Source: Mycobacterium sp. E796 (GTDB taxonomy: Bacteria > Actinomycetota > Actinomycetes > Mycobacteriales > Mycobacteriaceae). From it: a DNA stretch of 64,000 nucleotides. Numbering within the stretch: position 1 is the stretch's first letter; each line of letters starts with the position of its first letter. The notes beneath the pieces are model-generated. The model ran no database searches. It had not been told where the DNA came from and saw nothing but the letters and a program-made list of their open reading frames with translations. The position numbers and the translations under genes were made by a program. Of this stretch, positions 25,605 through 33,471 are shown in pieces. Location: NCBI RefSeq assembly GCF_001672815.1, contig NZ_LZKK01000235.1:1-64000 (forward strand), in the 5' to 3' direction.

Positions 25605-26288
25605 CTACAGGTGACTCGCGGCGTAGGTGGCCGCTTGGCCCGTCATCCCGTTCACCGAATACGACACATGCGCGAAGGCGTCGTTGCCGTCGCCGCAGAT
25701 CCCGTCGCCCGGCGCGCACAGCTCCAGGGTCTTGGGCTGATACAGCGGGCCGATAGCGATCACCGGCGCGCCGTACTTTTGCAGCCACGGACCCGACGGT
25801 GTCCCGAACAGCGTGACGGCGGCGACATGGTTGGCGACCTCCGGCGGCATGGGCTTGGGCACCGCCGACGCCGGTACGCCCGGCGGTACGGCCGCCGACG
25901 TGACGAAACCGGCCACCGCGGCGCCCTGGGAGTAGCCGCCGAGGACCTCGCGGGTCTTCGGGCAGTTCGCCGCCATCGACTCAATATGCGAACCCGCGTC
26001 ACGGATGCCGTCGATGACGGTCAGCGGAAAGTCGCTGTTCCCGAAATCAGTGCTGGCGGGGTAGTTCACCGGATACACCCCGAGCGTCCGGCCGCCGATC
26101 TGCCCGCGCAACGCGTCGACGAATGACCCGCCGACGCCGCCGACGCCGGGCGGTTCGCCGGAACCGCGGGCGAAAACCACCTCGACGTCGGGACACGGGT
26201 CGGCGGACGCGCCGGGCGCGGGAGCGCCCAACAGTGCGAAGGCGGCCGACGCGGCCGCGACTCCCATGGATGTCGTCAATCGGCGCAT
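25605..26288 (-). CDS. Secreted cutinase-like esterase (Cut5/Culp family)
   Basis: This 227-residue exported serine esterase has a signal peptide ending GASADPC. The catalytic residues are Ser120 in GGYSQGA, Asp195 in APGDGIC and His207 in AFAHVSY. Cysteines are placed as in the cutinase fold. It probably hydrolyses lipid esters outside the membrane. By position it is the Cut5 gene, annotated as split (cut5a/cut5b) in M. tuberculosis; here the frame is intact. ATG 26288 follows GCGAAGG; an upstream in-frame ATG at 26306 also exists. Confidence 0.88.
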   Translation of the reverse strand: MRRLTTSMGVAAASAAFALLGAPAPGASADPCPDVEVVFARGSGEPPGVGGVGGSFVDALRGQIGGRTLGVYPVNYPASTDFGNSDFPLTVIDGIRDAGSHIESMAANCPKTREVLGGYSQGAAVAGFVTSAAVPPGVPASAVPKPMPPEVANHVAAVTLFGTPSGPWLQKYGAPVIAIGPLYQPKTLELCAPGDGICGDGNDAFAHVSYSVNGMTGQAATYAASHL

Positions 26289-26422
26289 GTTCGTAGACCT
26301 TCGCATTGTCGGTGTCTCTTGCCTCTTATTCGACGCCAGCTTCGCTCTGGATTGCCACCCGGCGCGAATTAACCCAGCGGGCCGCCCATCCCGTCGGCAG
26401 ACCCGCTGGGTCGAAGGACGAA

Positions 26423-26596
26423 CTACTTCTTGAAGGCGTCCTTCACCTTCTCGCCGGCGTCCTTCAGGCTGGACTTCGCCTGATCGGCCCGGCCTTCGTT
26501 TTTGGTGTCGTGATCTCCGGTGGCCTTGCCGATGGCTTCCTTGGCCCGGCCGCCGAGATCTTCGATCTTGTTCTTCGCCTTGTCTGTTCCACTCAT
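26423..26596 (-). CDS. CsbD-like stress protein
   Basis: This 57-residue, highly charged protein is MSGTDKAKNKIEDLGGRAKEAIGKATGDHD followed by NEGRADQAKSSLKDAGEKVKDAFKK. It is the standard CsbD arrangement of two amphipathic helical repeats (K..A...KG / GKATG). Members are induced by general stress and cell-envelope sigma factors; the exact function is unknown. ATG 26596 is the only sensible start. Confidence 0.9.
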   Translation of the reverse strand: MSGTDKAKNKIEDLGGRAKEAIGKATGDHDTKNEGRADQAKSSLKDAGEKVKDAFKK

Positions 26597-26653
26597 GTGC
26601 TGGTGACTACCCAGCGGTGGGCGATATTGAAACCGCAGGTCGCCGCGCCTGTC

Positions 26654-26818
26654 ATGATGGACATCGTGGGCACCGCGGTGGTGGTGGCGATCGTGGCCGT
26701 GCTGATGTTGTTGGGCATCGGCATGGTGGTCAACCAGCTGTTTCGGCTCAGGAAGTGGTTGAACGCCCCGCCCCCCGACCAACCGCCCGGCGACCAGGCC
26801 CCCCGACCCCCGGAATGA
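26654..26818 (+). CDS. Small single-pass membrane protein, 54 aa
   Basis: This is MMDIVGTAVVVAIVAVLMLL-type: one strong N-terminal transmembrane helix, a basic stretch (QLFRLRKWLN) and a proline-rich tail (APPPDQPPGDQAPRPPE). ATG 26654 and ATG 26657 are alternatives. It lies 39 bases before the beta-lactamase-fold gene. I do not recognise the family; the topology is N-out/C-in by the positive-inside rule. Confidence 0.6.
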   Translation: MMDIVGTAVVVAIVAVLMLLGIGMVVNQLFRLRKWLNAPPPDQPPGDQAPRPPE

Positions 26819-26857
26819 GCTGTGTTCAGCGCGTTTGCCGGCTGATAGCTTGATGCC

Positions 26858-28153
26858 GTGATGGCATCGCGCAGGGGATCGACCCTGCTGGTGACCGACG
26901 ACGGGTTGCCGCGCGGTGTGTCCGGCGCCGCCGACCCCCATTTCGCCAATGTCATCGGGATCTTCGCCCGGCTGTTCTTCGGTCGCCGTTTCGGCGGCGG
27001 GGCGCTGGCCGTCTACATCGACGGTGTGCCCGTCGTCGACGTCTGGACGGGGTGGTCGGACCGGGCGGGCACCGAACACTGGACCGCCGACACGGGCGCG
27101 ATGGTGTTCTCGGCGACCAAGGGCGTCGCGTCGACCGTGATCCACCGGCTGGCCGACCGCGGCCTGTTGTCCTATGACGACCCGGTCGCCGAGTACTGGC
27201 CCGAATTCGCGGCCAACGGCAAGGCCGACATCACGGTCCGCGACGTGCTGCGACATCGGTCCGGGTTGTCGCACCTGCGGGGCGTCACCAAGACCGAGCT
27301 GATGGACCACGCGCTCATGGAGGAGCGCCTGGCCGCCGCGCCGGTGGATCATCTGCGCGGCGTGCAGGCGTACCACGCCCTGACCTACGGGTGGCTGCTC
27401 TCCGGGCTGGCGCGGGCGGTGACGGGAAAGGGCATGCGGGAGCTGATCCGCCAGGAGATCGCGCGCCCGCTCAACACCGACGGCCTGCACCTCGGCCGCC
27501 CGCCCGAGGGCGCGCCGACGAAGCCGGCCCAGATCCTGATTCCGCAGGGGCGGCTGCGCGCCCCGGTGTTCAATTTCATCGCGCCGAAACTGGCGGGCCT
27601 GCCGTTCTCCGGTGCGCTGGGGGCGATGTATTTTCCCGGCGTCATTTCCCTCATCAAGGGGGACACCGCGTTCCTGGACGGCGAGGTGCCGGCGGCCAAC
27701 GGCGTGGTGACCGGCCGCGGTCTGGCCAAGATGTACGCCGCGCTGGCCAACGACGGCCGGATCGACGGCAAGAAATATCTGTCCGAGGAGTTGGCGCGTG
27801 GCCTGGCGGGGCAGCCGCAACGCAAGTGGCCCGACGCAAACATGGTGGTGCCCATGCCATTTCACCTGGGCTACCACGAGTCGCCGGTGCCCGGGCTGCT
27901 CAAGGGTTTCGGTCACGTCGGTCTGGGCGGGACCCTCGGCTGGGCCGACCCCGAATCCGGCAGCGCCTTCGCGTTCGTGCACAACCGGCTGCTCACGCCG
28001 TTGCTCTTCGACATGGGTTCCTTTGCGGGACTGGCCAGTCCGCTGCGCAACGCCGTCGAGGCCGCGCGCCATCAGGGCCCGCTCGAGGTGCCGCGGCTCG
28101 GCGCGGCCTACAAGTCCGACCGTCGTCGGGCGGCGGTGGCGTCCGGCGGTTAG
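26858..28153 (+). CDS. Serine beta-lactamase-fold hydrolase (LipE/EstB type)
   Basis: This 431-residue class C beta-lactamase-like esterase has the SxxK motif SATK, the tyrosine motif in YHALTYGW, and the third-box HVGLGG. It lacks a signal peptide, as in the mycobacterial LipD/LipE/LipL group of esterases. GTG 26858 is chosen: TAGCTT (26846-26851) lies exactly six bases upstream, typical of a leaderless transcript. ATG 26861 is the next codon. It probably hydrolyses short-chain esters. Confidence 0.88.
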   Translation: MMASRRGSTLLVTDDGLPRGVSGAADPHFANVIGIFARLFFGRRFGGGALAVYIDGVPVVDVWTGWSDRAGTEHWTADTGAMVFSATKGVASTVIHRLADRGLLSYDDPVAEYWPEFAANGKADITVRDVLRHRSGLSHLRGVTKTELMDHALMEERLAAAPVDHLRGVQAYHALTYGWLLSGLARAVTGKGMRELIRQEIARPLNTDGLHLGRPPEGAPTKPAQILIPQGRLRAPVFNFIAPKLAGLPFSGALGAMYFPGVISLIKGDTAFLDGEVPAANGVVTGRGLAKMYAALANDGRIDGKKYLSEELARGLAGQPQRKWPDANMVVPMPFHLGYHESPVPGLLKGFGHVGLGGTLGWADPESGSAFAFVHNRLLTPLLFDMGSFAGLASPLRNAVEAARHQGPLEVPRLGAAYKSDRRRAAVASGG

Positions 28154-28169
28154 CCGGCTGTTCGCCCAG

Positions 28170-29225
28170 TCACACCTTGGCGAAGCCTCTGGGAAGCGTG
28201 AGCGGCAGATCCGTGTATGTGACGATGCCCGGCGGGGCGGCGACGACCGCCGGAATCGCGTTGATGGCGGGCAGTGCCGTCATGATGTGACCGAGCGCCA
28301 TGAAGTCGGCGATGGTCTCGGCCTGGAAGTACGGGGGCGGCAGGAAGCCGACTTTGGTTGTCACCGTTGGCTGCCCATCGATTTGGATGACCCAGCCGTC
28401 CTGGTCGATCTTCCAGTCGGGCTCGAGCGTCTGTCCCTTGCGCCACCTCACGTTGAGGTCGATCAACGTCTTGTCGCCGACGACGCCCTGCCAACTGATG
28501 TAGACGCCCGCGACGCATCCCGCTGGGATCGTCCACGACGCCATCTCGAGATCGGCTGTGGTCTGGGCGAATTCGGCCACGCAACGCACCTCGTCGAGCT
28601 CGACGCCGAGCGCATCGGCCACCAGGCGCACGGCCTCGCCGAAGATCGCCGTACCCTTGCGGGCCATGTCCGCCAGCTCGGGGTGGTCGATCGGCTGACC
28701 GAAGCCCACCGGCCTCTCGGTGTCCGGCGAGTCGTAGAACGTGGTGTCGGCCGCCTCGATGACGGACACCTTGTCGATCCGGTTGCACACCATCGCCGAG
28801 ACGATGGCCAGCAGCTCGGCGAAGCCCGGGCTGACCCCGGAGCCGAACATCGTCGAGCCGCCCTTCTGACAGGCGTCGATGATCCGGTCGCGACCCTCGC
28901 CGAGGTTCGCCCCGGTGATGAACGACGCCGTCGTCACCACGTTGACGCCCGCCGACAGGATGTGGACCAGCTCGTCGACGCTGATCCACATGGGGTTGTA
29001 GACGACGCAGTCGGGCTTCAGGGCAAGCAGCGCATCGACGTCGTCGGTGGCGGCGACGCCCAGCGGTGCGATGCCGACGAGTTCGCCGGCGTCGCGGCCG
29101 ACCTTGTCCGGTGACCAGGCGTAGCAACCCACCAGTTCGAGGTTGGGATTGTCGGCGATCGACTGCAGCGAGCTCTTGCCGACGTTTCCGGTGTTCCACT
29201 GAACGACCCGATAGTTGTTTGGCAC
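28170..29225 (-). CDS. DapB-like NAD(P)-dependent dehydrogenase
   Basis: This 351-residue protein begins YRVVQWNTGNVGKSSLQSIADNPNLELVGCYA, the Rossmann motif of the dihydrodipicolinate-reductase/amine-dehydrogenase-like family common in mycobacteria. It has the conserved GVSPGFAELLAI and TTFYDSPDTE segments. The family resembles 2,4-diaminopentanoate dehydrogenase, but mycobacterial members have no proven substrate. It converges with the beta-lactamase-fold gene. Confidence 0.8.
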   Translation of the reverse strand: MPNNYRVVQWNTGNVGKSSLQSIADNPNLELVGCYAWSPDKVGRDAGELVGIAPLGVAATDDVDALLALKPDCVVYNPMWISVDELVHILSAGVNVVTTASFITGANLGEGRDRIIDACQKGGSTMFGSGVSPGFAELLAIVSAMVCNRIDKVSVIEAADTTFYDSPDTERPVGFGQPIDHPELADMARKGTAIFGEAVRLVADALGVELDEVRCVAEFAQTTADLEMASWTIPAGCVAGVYISWQGVVGDKTLIDLNVRWRKGQTLEPDWKIDQDGWVIQIDGQPTVTTKVGFLPPPYFQAETIADFMALGHIMTALPAINAIPAVVAAPPGIVTYTDLPLTLPRGFAKV

Positions 29226-29262
29226 TCGCTCAGCATAGGGAGTCGGGTGGCCGCCGAGAAGG

Positions 29263-30399
29263 TCAGTAGTCGGATTCGCCGGCCAGGATCTCCGCCAGGA
29301 AGGCGTCGTGCGGCGGCCGGTCCAGCCGCGCCCTCGCCCACCGGCGAACCCGCTCCCGGGTTTCGCGGGCCTCCGGCGGCTCGGCGCCGACGATCACCGC
29401 CGTCGCCGACCAATCGTGGTCCCAGGCCGCCGCTTCCGTCACCGGGAGTTGCCGGCCGTCGACCAGTGGAAGGATCGCGCCGCCGTGGGCATCCAGCGCG
29501 CCGCTGCCGCTGACGTCCCCGGATCGCAGTTGCACCGCGACGCCGGTGGCCGGGTCGGGCCCGATGACGGCCGTCCGCACGACGGCGACCACCGCAGCGT
29601 CGGCCATCTGGACGGTCCAGTCGACCGTGTCCTCGCCCGCGTCGAAGATGCCGGTCGGAACCGCGCCCCAGCCGATGGACGCGACACCCCGCGCGATCGG
29701 GACGGCGCCGCGCGGAGCCGCGTCCGCGCCGGCGGCCAGCGCATAGTCGTCGCGGTGCCCGCTCGCCGCGTCGAGCTTCACGCCCGGATCGTCGAGCGCC
29801 TCATACAGTTCCGGCCAGCCGTCGTCGTCCACGCCGACCTCTTCGGCGAGCCCGGCGCCGGCGCGCACCAAATCGCCTATCCGCGGATCGCCGCCGCGCA
29901 GGTGCGCGGTCAGGGCGGCGGCGTGCGGTGCCAGCAGCCCCACCACGTCGGAATCCAGGGTGTCGTCCGTGAAGAAGCCCTGCGCCCCTGAGGTCAGCAG
30001 CGCGACCTCGACGTCGAGCAGCGCGCGATCGAGGCCGGCGATGCCGTCGACGCGGCTGGCCGGCCACCACCGCCGCAGCCAATGCCCGATCGCGAGCCGC
30101 CGCAGCGGATCGACCGAGCCGGGCACGATGTCGACCCCGGCGAGCTCGATGGTGTGCGGCTCGTCGGACGCGTGAGCGAGCGCGGACACGGTCGCGACGT
30201 GCCCAGCTTCGCCCAGGATGCGCCAAAGCCAGTCGGCGCGTGCCAAATCGGTGAAGGTGATCCGGGCCGACTCGTCGTCGGGTGGGTCGTCGATCGTCCA
30301 CGACAGCACACCACCGCTGACCTCCAGCACCGCGGCCAGCGGCGAATCCGCGGTGGCGGGGCCGGTGCTCCACAGCCCGGAGTCGGCGACCAGTCTCAT
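29263..30399 (-). CDS. Hypothetical protein, 378 aa, coupled to the 441-aa neighbour
   Basis: I do not recognise this protein. It has a tryptophan-rich N-terminal part (LVADSGLWSTG, VLSWTIDD, DWLWRILGE, LRRWWPASRVDG), a long acidic middle, and a C-terminal half with beta-like repeats (GVASIGWGAVPTGIFD, DWTVQMADAAVVAVVRTAVIG) ending in an arginine-rich helix. No signal peptide or membrane segment is visible. Its ATG 30399 overlaps the stop of the upstream 441-residue gene by four bases (ATGA). It lies in the same accessory block as the TPR-CHAT pair and may belong to the same system. Confidence 0.75.
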   Translation of the reverse strand: MRLVADSGLWSTGPATADSPLAAVLEVSGGVLSWTIDDPPDDESARITFTDLARADWLWRILGEAGHVATVSALAHASDEPHTIELAGVDIVPGSVDPLRRLAIGHWLRRWWPASRVDGIAGLDRALLDVEVALLTSGAQGFFTDDTLDSDVVGLLAPHAAALTAHLRGGDPRIGDLVRAGAGLAEEVGVDDDGWPELYEALDDPGVKLDAASGHRDDYALAAGADAAPRGAVPIARGVASIGWGAVPTGIFDAGEDTVDWTVQMADAAVVAVVRTAVIGPDPATGVAVQLRSGDVSGSGALDAHGGAILPLVDGRQLPVTEAAAWDHDWSATAVIVGAEPPEARETRERVRRWARARLDRPPHDAFLAEILAGESDY

Positions 30400-31721
30400 C
30401 CGGCGACCTGCAATTCCAGCATCGCCTTGATGCGTTGCCGGTGGTCCAGGCTCACCGACCGCGCGACGCCCTCCAGCAGTGACCGCACCTCGTCGACGTC
30501 GTCGCACGGCTCCTGCCAGACGTCGCGCCCGTGCAGCCGCGCCCACAGTCGGCTCAGGTAGGGCTGGGCGTAGGCGGCGAGGTCGTCGACCACCTGCCGT
30601 TGGCGCGGATGGATCGGGCCGCCCTCGGCGAGGTAGCGCCGGGCGTGTAGCACGTAGGCCTCCTTGCGCAGCCGGGCCTGGATCTGGGCCGCCAGCGCGT
30701 AGCGGCTGGAGACCGAGGGGTCCAGCGGCGCGAGCTCGACGGCGATCTCGATGCCGGCCACCAGGGTCGCCTGCTTGTCCTCGGACAGCAGCCCCCAGGG
30801 CGCCGCGGCCCGGTCGACCTCCTCCTCGCACAGCAGCGGGATGTCGGGCAGCGCGTCGCGGTCCAGCGCTCGCCGCAGCGTCGCGCGCACCCGGTCCACC
30901 ACGGTGCGGTCCAGCGGGCGATCGCTGTCGGAGCCGCCCGCGATCGGTGGTTGCCGTTGTGGCTGAACCGAACTCAAGCCCAGCCCGACGATCGACCACG
31001 GCAGCTCGGCCGCCTCGACCCGGGCCAGGGCCCCCAGGTTGTACGGTGTGGCGTCGGCGATCACGGCCGACCAGACCCGCTGCCGGGCCGCCGCCGCGCG
31101 GTGGCTGTCGGCCGGCCCCAGCACCGTGCCCAGCTCGGCAAAAAACGGAGCGGCGGCCGTCGCCGCTTCCAGGGCCCGCACGTCGCGCCAGCTGCGGTCG
31201 AGTTGAGCGGCCAGCCCGGCCACCACATCCGGGGCCGCCACGTATTGGTGCAACACCTCGATCGCGGTGCGGTCGCGGCCCTGGTGAATGTCGTTGAGCA
31301 CGGCGGCTGCCGTCTCGCTATCCTGCGGCGCCGGTGGGCCTTTCGTCACGGCGAGCTCGAAGCACACCGGGAAGTACAATTCCTGGGCGTTGCCGGTGCG
31401 GATGCGCTGCCTGCGGCGCTCGAGCTTCAGAGTATCGAACCACGCTGCGGCGGAACGTAATTCGCGCGCGCTGCCGACGATGAGCTCGTGCATGGCCGCT
31501 GCGGTTTCCGGTGCGACGACGGGGGCCGAATACTGCGGGTTGGAGCGCAGCCGGAGCACCAGAGGGTCGATGATGCGCTTGACGGTCCGGCTCAAGGGGC
31601 CGCCGTCGTCGCTGCTGAGCACCTCGACGCCGGGGCCGATCGCGCGCCACGCGGCCTCGATCACCGAGCGGCGTGGGTGGCCCGCGGCGACGACCGTCGC
31701 AACCTGCGAATCCGCGCTCAT
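30396..31721 (-). CDS. Hypothetical helical protein, 441 aa, candidate partner of the TPR-CHAT module
   Basis: I do not recognise this protein. It is mostly alpha-helical, alanine/arginine-rich and soluble. Landmarks are ARELRSAAAWFDTLKLERRRQR near 100, ELYFPVCFELAV, and a basic C-terminal helix bundle (YVLHARRYLAEGG, LSRLWARLHGRDVW). ATG 31721 has TATCCT exactly six bases upstream on its strand, so it has its own leaderless promoter. It is translationally coupled to the 378-residue gene. Divergent from it (83-base gap) is a 104-residue gene, beyond which lies the CHAT protease. Confidence 0.75.
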   Translation of the reverse strand: MSADSQVATVVAAGHPRRSVIEAAWRAIGPGVEVLSSDDGGPLSRTVKRIIDPLVLRLRSNPQYSAPVVAPETAAAMHELIVGSARELRSAAAWFDTLKLERRRQRIRTGNAQELYFPVCFELAVTKGPPAPQDSETAAAVLNDIHQGRDRTAIEVLHQYVAAPDVVAGLAAQLDRSWRDVRALEAATAAAPFFAELGTVLGPADSHRAAAARQRVWSAVIADATPYNLGALARVEAAELPWSIVGLGLSSVQPQRQPPIAGGSDSDRPLDRTVVDRVRATLRRALDRDALPDIPLLCEEEVDRAAAPWGLLSEDKQATLVAGIEIAVELAPLDPSVSSRYALAAQIQARLRKEAYVLHARRYLAEGGPIHPRQRQVVDDLAAYAQPYLSRLWARLHGRDVWQEPCDDVDEVRSLLEGVARSVSLDHRQRIKAMLELQVAG

Positions 31722-31804
31722 TCCGACAGGATAGGGGCTCTCCGAAAATATCCGTAGCCGAAAAGTTGGGTTCGGTAGCCGTTTGGGCGTTCCAACCTGG
31801 TGGC

Positions 31805-32119
31805 ATGAGGAAGCTGATCATGCTGCTGTCGGGCGTCGTCCGGATCCCGTTCGCGCCGCGCCGCAACACCGCGGCGCCCACCGTCGGAGTCGGCACCGTG
31901 CGCACCGTCGGCGACGGGCGCCAGGTTTTCATCGAAGTGGTGGCCGTGTCCGGCGAGACCTTCATCGGGAAACTTGCCCGCTGTGACGGCGATGCCGACG
32001 TGTCGATGCTGCGCCCCGGCCTGGTCGTCCTGGTGGCGTTCGATCCCGCTGCCCGCGAGGAGCTTTCGCTGCCCGACGATGTGGTGGCCGTCAACGCGTC
32101 CTGGCTGGCGTCGATCTGA
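31805..32119 (+). CDS. Hypothetical small protein, 104 aa
   Basis: This begins MRKLIMLLSGVVRIPFAPRR and continues as a beta-rich domain (VGVGTVRTVGDGRQVFIEVVAVSGETFIGKL, LRPGLVVLVAFDP, VVAVNASWLASI). The N-terminal hydrophobic run followed by basic residues could be a weak membrane anchor. Its stop is 5 bases from the stop of the convergent CHAT protease gene, and it is divergent from the 441-residue gene, so it sits exactly inside the accessory block. Family unknown; the body resembles small SH3/OB-like barrels. Confidence 0.65.
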   Translation: MRKLIMLLSGVVRIPFAPRRNTAAPTVGVGTVRTVGDGRQVFIEVVAVSGETFIGKLARCDGDADVSMLRPGLVVLVAFDPAAREELSLPDDVVAVNASWLASI

Positions 32120-32124
32120 GTGCG

Positions 32125-33471
32125 CTATCGCGCCCCGTCCACCGCGAAACTGACCATGGCGGCCCAATAGAGCGGGCTGGCGGTGAGGATGCCGTCACGC
32201 CAGCGGCGCATCTGCGCGCGCTGCCAACGGTTCACCGCGCACCCCGCGTCGGCGCCGTCGTGCGCGTCGTCCACGGCGACAACGACATCGGCCATCGGGT
32301 CGGCTGTGTCGGCGGCGGCGAACCGTCGATAGGCCGCGGACGTGGGCAGTGACCACAAGGTGGCGCTCACCAGCTCGGCGCCGCCCAGGACCATCGCCGC
32401 CACCAGGCCGGTCGCCTCGTCGAATTGATAGTCGCCGCCCGACCCGCAGGCCAGCAGGGCGACCCGCGGCGGGATGGGCAGTTGCAAGGACATCAGGTCC
32501 GACGCGGTCAGCGGGCGATGATCGCCGATGGGCTCGGCATCCCCGGGAACATCCGCCGTGCAGGCCAGGTGCAGCGCCGCGCGGTCGGCCTGGCCGTGCG
32601 CCGAACTGGCGTGGCCGACGTACATGAGCCGGCTCGGGGATTGCCCCAGCTGCTTGGCCAGCCAGACGCGGTCGGCATCCTGGCGGCGGAACAGCTCGAC
32701 GGCGTCGTCGACTTCCGGCAGCACCGGTCGTCGGCGCATCAGCCCGGCGAAGTGTTGCGCCAATTGCGTTGCCGCCGAGGGTCTTCCGAGCACCGAGCCG
32801 AGCTCGGAGTCCGGGCGCTGCCCGGGCACCCGGGGGTCGAGGACCAGCACCGGGGGCCCGTCCCGCCGGGCGTCCCAGCCGGCCGGCGCCCGTGGCGAGT
32901 GCACGATGTTGGGCGGCACCGCCATCAGCACGTCGACCAGTTCCATCAGCCGATGCCCATCGGTGCGGGCGCCGATATCGTCGAGCTGCCAGGGGATCTG
33001 GGCGGCCCCCCGCCCGCTGGAGGTGATGGCATCCTGGCGCGCGCGCACGAGCTCTTCCTTGCTCGGCCCCGATTTCGGCACGGCCAGCAGGCCCCACGGC
33101 ACGCGGGCCAGCCGAGCGCTGGGCGAGACGAATAACACCGCGCGCGGGGTGGACACGCATTCCGTCAGCAGCTGCCAGCCGGGGGCGCCGATGAGCAGCA
33201 CCCCTAGGATGTAGGCCATCGTCAACTCGGTGTCCGGCGCGGCGAATGGGCCAGTCGTCAGCGCCCGCTCGATGGCGTCGCGACGGCTTTCCGTGCCGTT
33301 GGGTTCGGGTAGGGCGCCGGCCAGTTCCTGCAGGGCCGCGAGCAGGATCGGGTCCTCGATCACCCAGTTGACCGTTTTGGACGGCTGCCCGACGATCCGC
33401 AAGCTCCCGTACGTGACGATCCCGACGTCGGCGAAGCGCAGGACGAGAGTCGACCGGTCCGTGTCACTCAT
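32125..33471 (-). CDS. CHAT-domain caspase-like cysteine protease
   Basis: This is a 448-residue protein of the caspase/separase clan. The CHAT core spans roughly residues 105-385. It has the strand RAVLFVSPSARLARVPWGLL, the catalytic His287 in RLMYVGHASSAHG, the catalytic Cys342 in RVALLACGSGG, and then GLVAAMVLGGAELVSATLWSLP. Residues 1-100 form an unassigned N-terminal domain. The gene overlaps the upstream TPR gene by four bases (ATGA), so the two are made together. CHAT proteases with TPR partners are known effectors, for example Csx29 in type III-E CRISPR and predicted conflict systems, in which the TPR part holds the protease inactive until triggered. Confidence 0.9.
   Translation of the reverse strand: MSDTDRSTLVLRFADVGIVTYGSLRIVGQPSKTVNWVIEDPILLAALQELAGALPEPNGTESRRDAIERALTTGPFAAPDTELTMAYILGVLLIGAPGWQLLTECVSTPRAVLFVSPSARLARVPWGLLAVPKSGPSKEELVRARQDAITSSGRGAAQIPWQLDDIGARTDGHRLMELVDVLMAVPPNIVHSPRAPAGWDARRDGPPVLVLDPRVPGQRPDSELGSVLGRPSAATQLAQHFAGLMRRRPVLPEVDDAVELFRRQDADRVWLAKQLGQSPSRLMYVGHASSAHGQADRAALHLACTADVPGDAEPIGDHRPLTASDLMSLQLPIPPRVALLACGSGGDYQFDEATGLVAAMVLGGAELVSATLWSLPTSAAYRRFAAADTADPMADVVVAVDDAHDGADAGCAVNRWQRAQMRRWRDGILTASPLYWAAMVSFAVDGAR

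Noticed and set aside
26423..28072. 549-codon minus-strand frame opposite the beta-lactamase-fold gene
   Set aside because: It is the shadow of the esterase gene; only its final 57 codons are a real gene (CsbD-like), with its own start.
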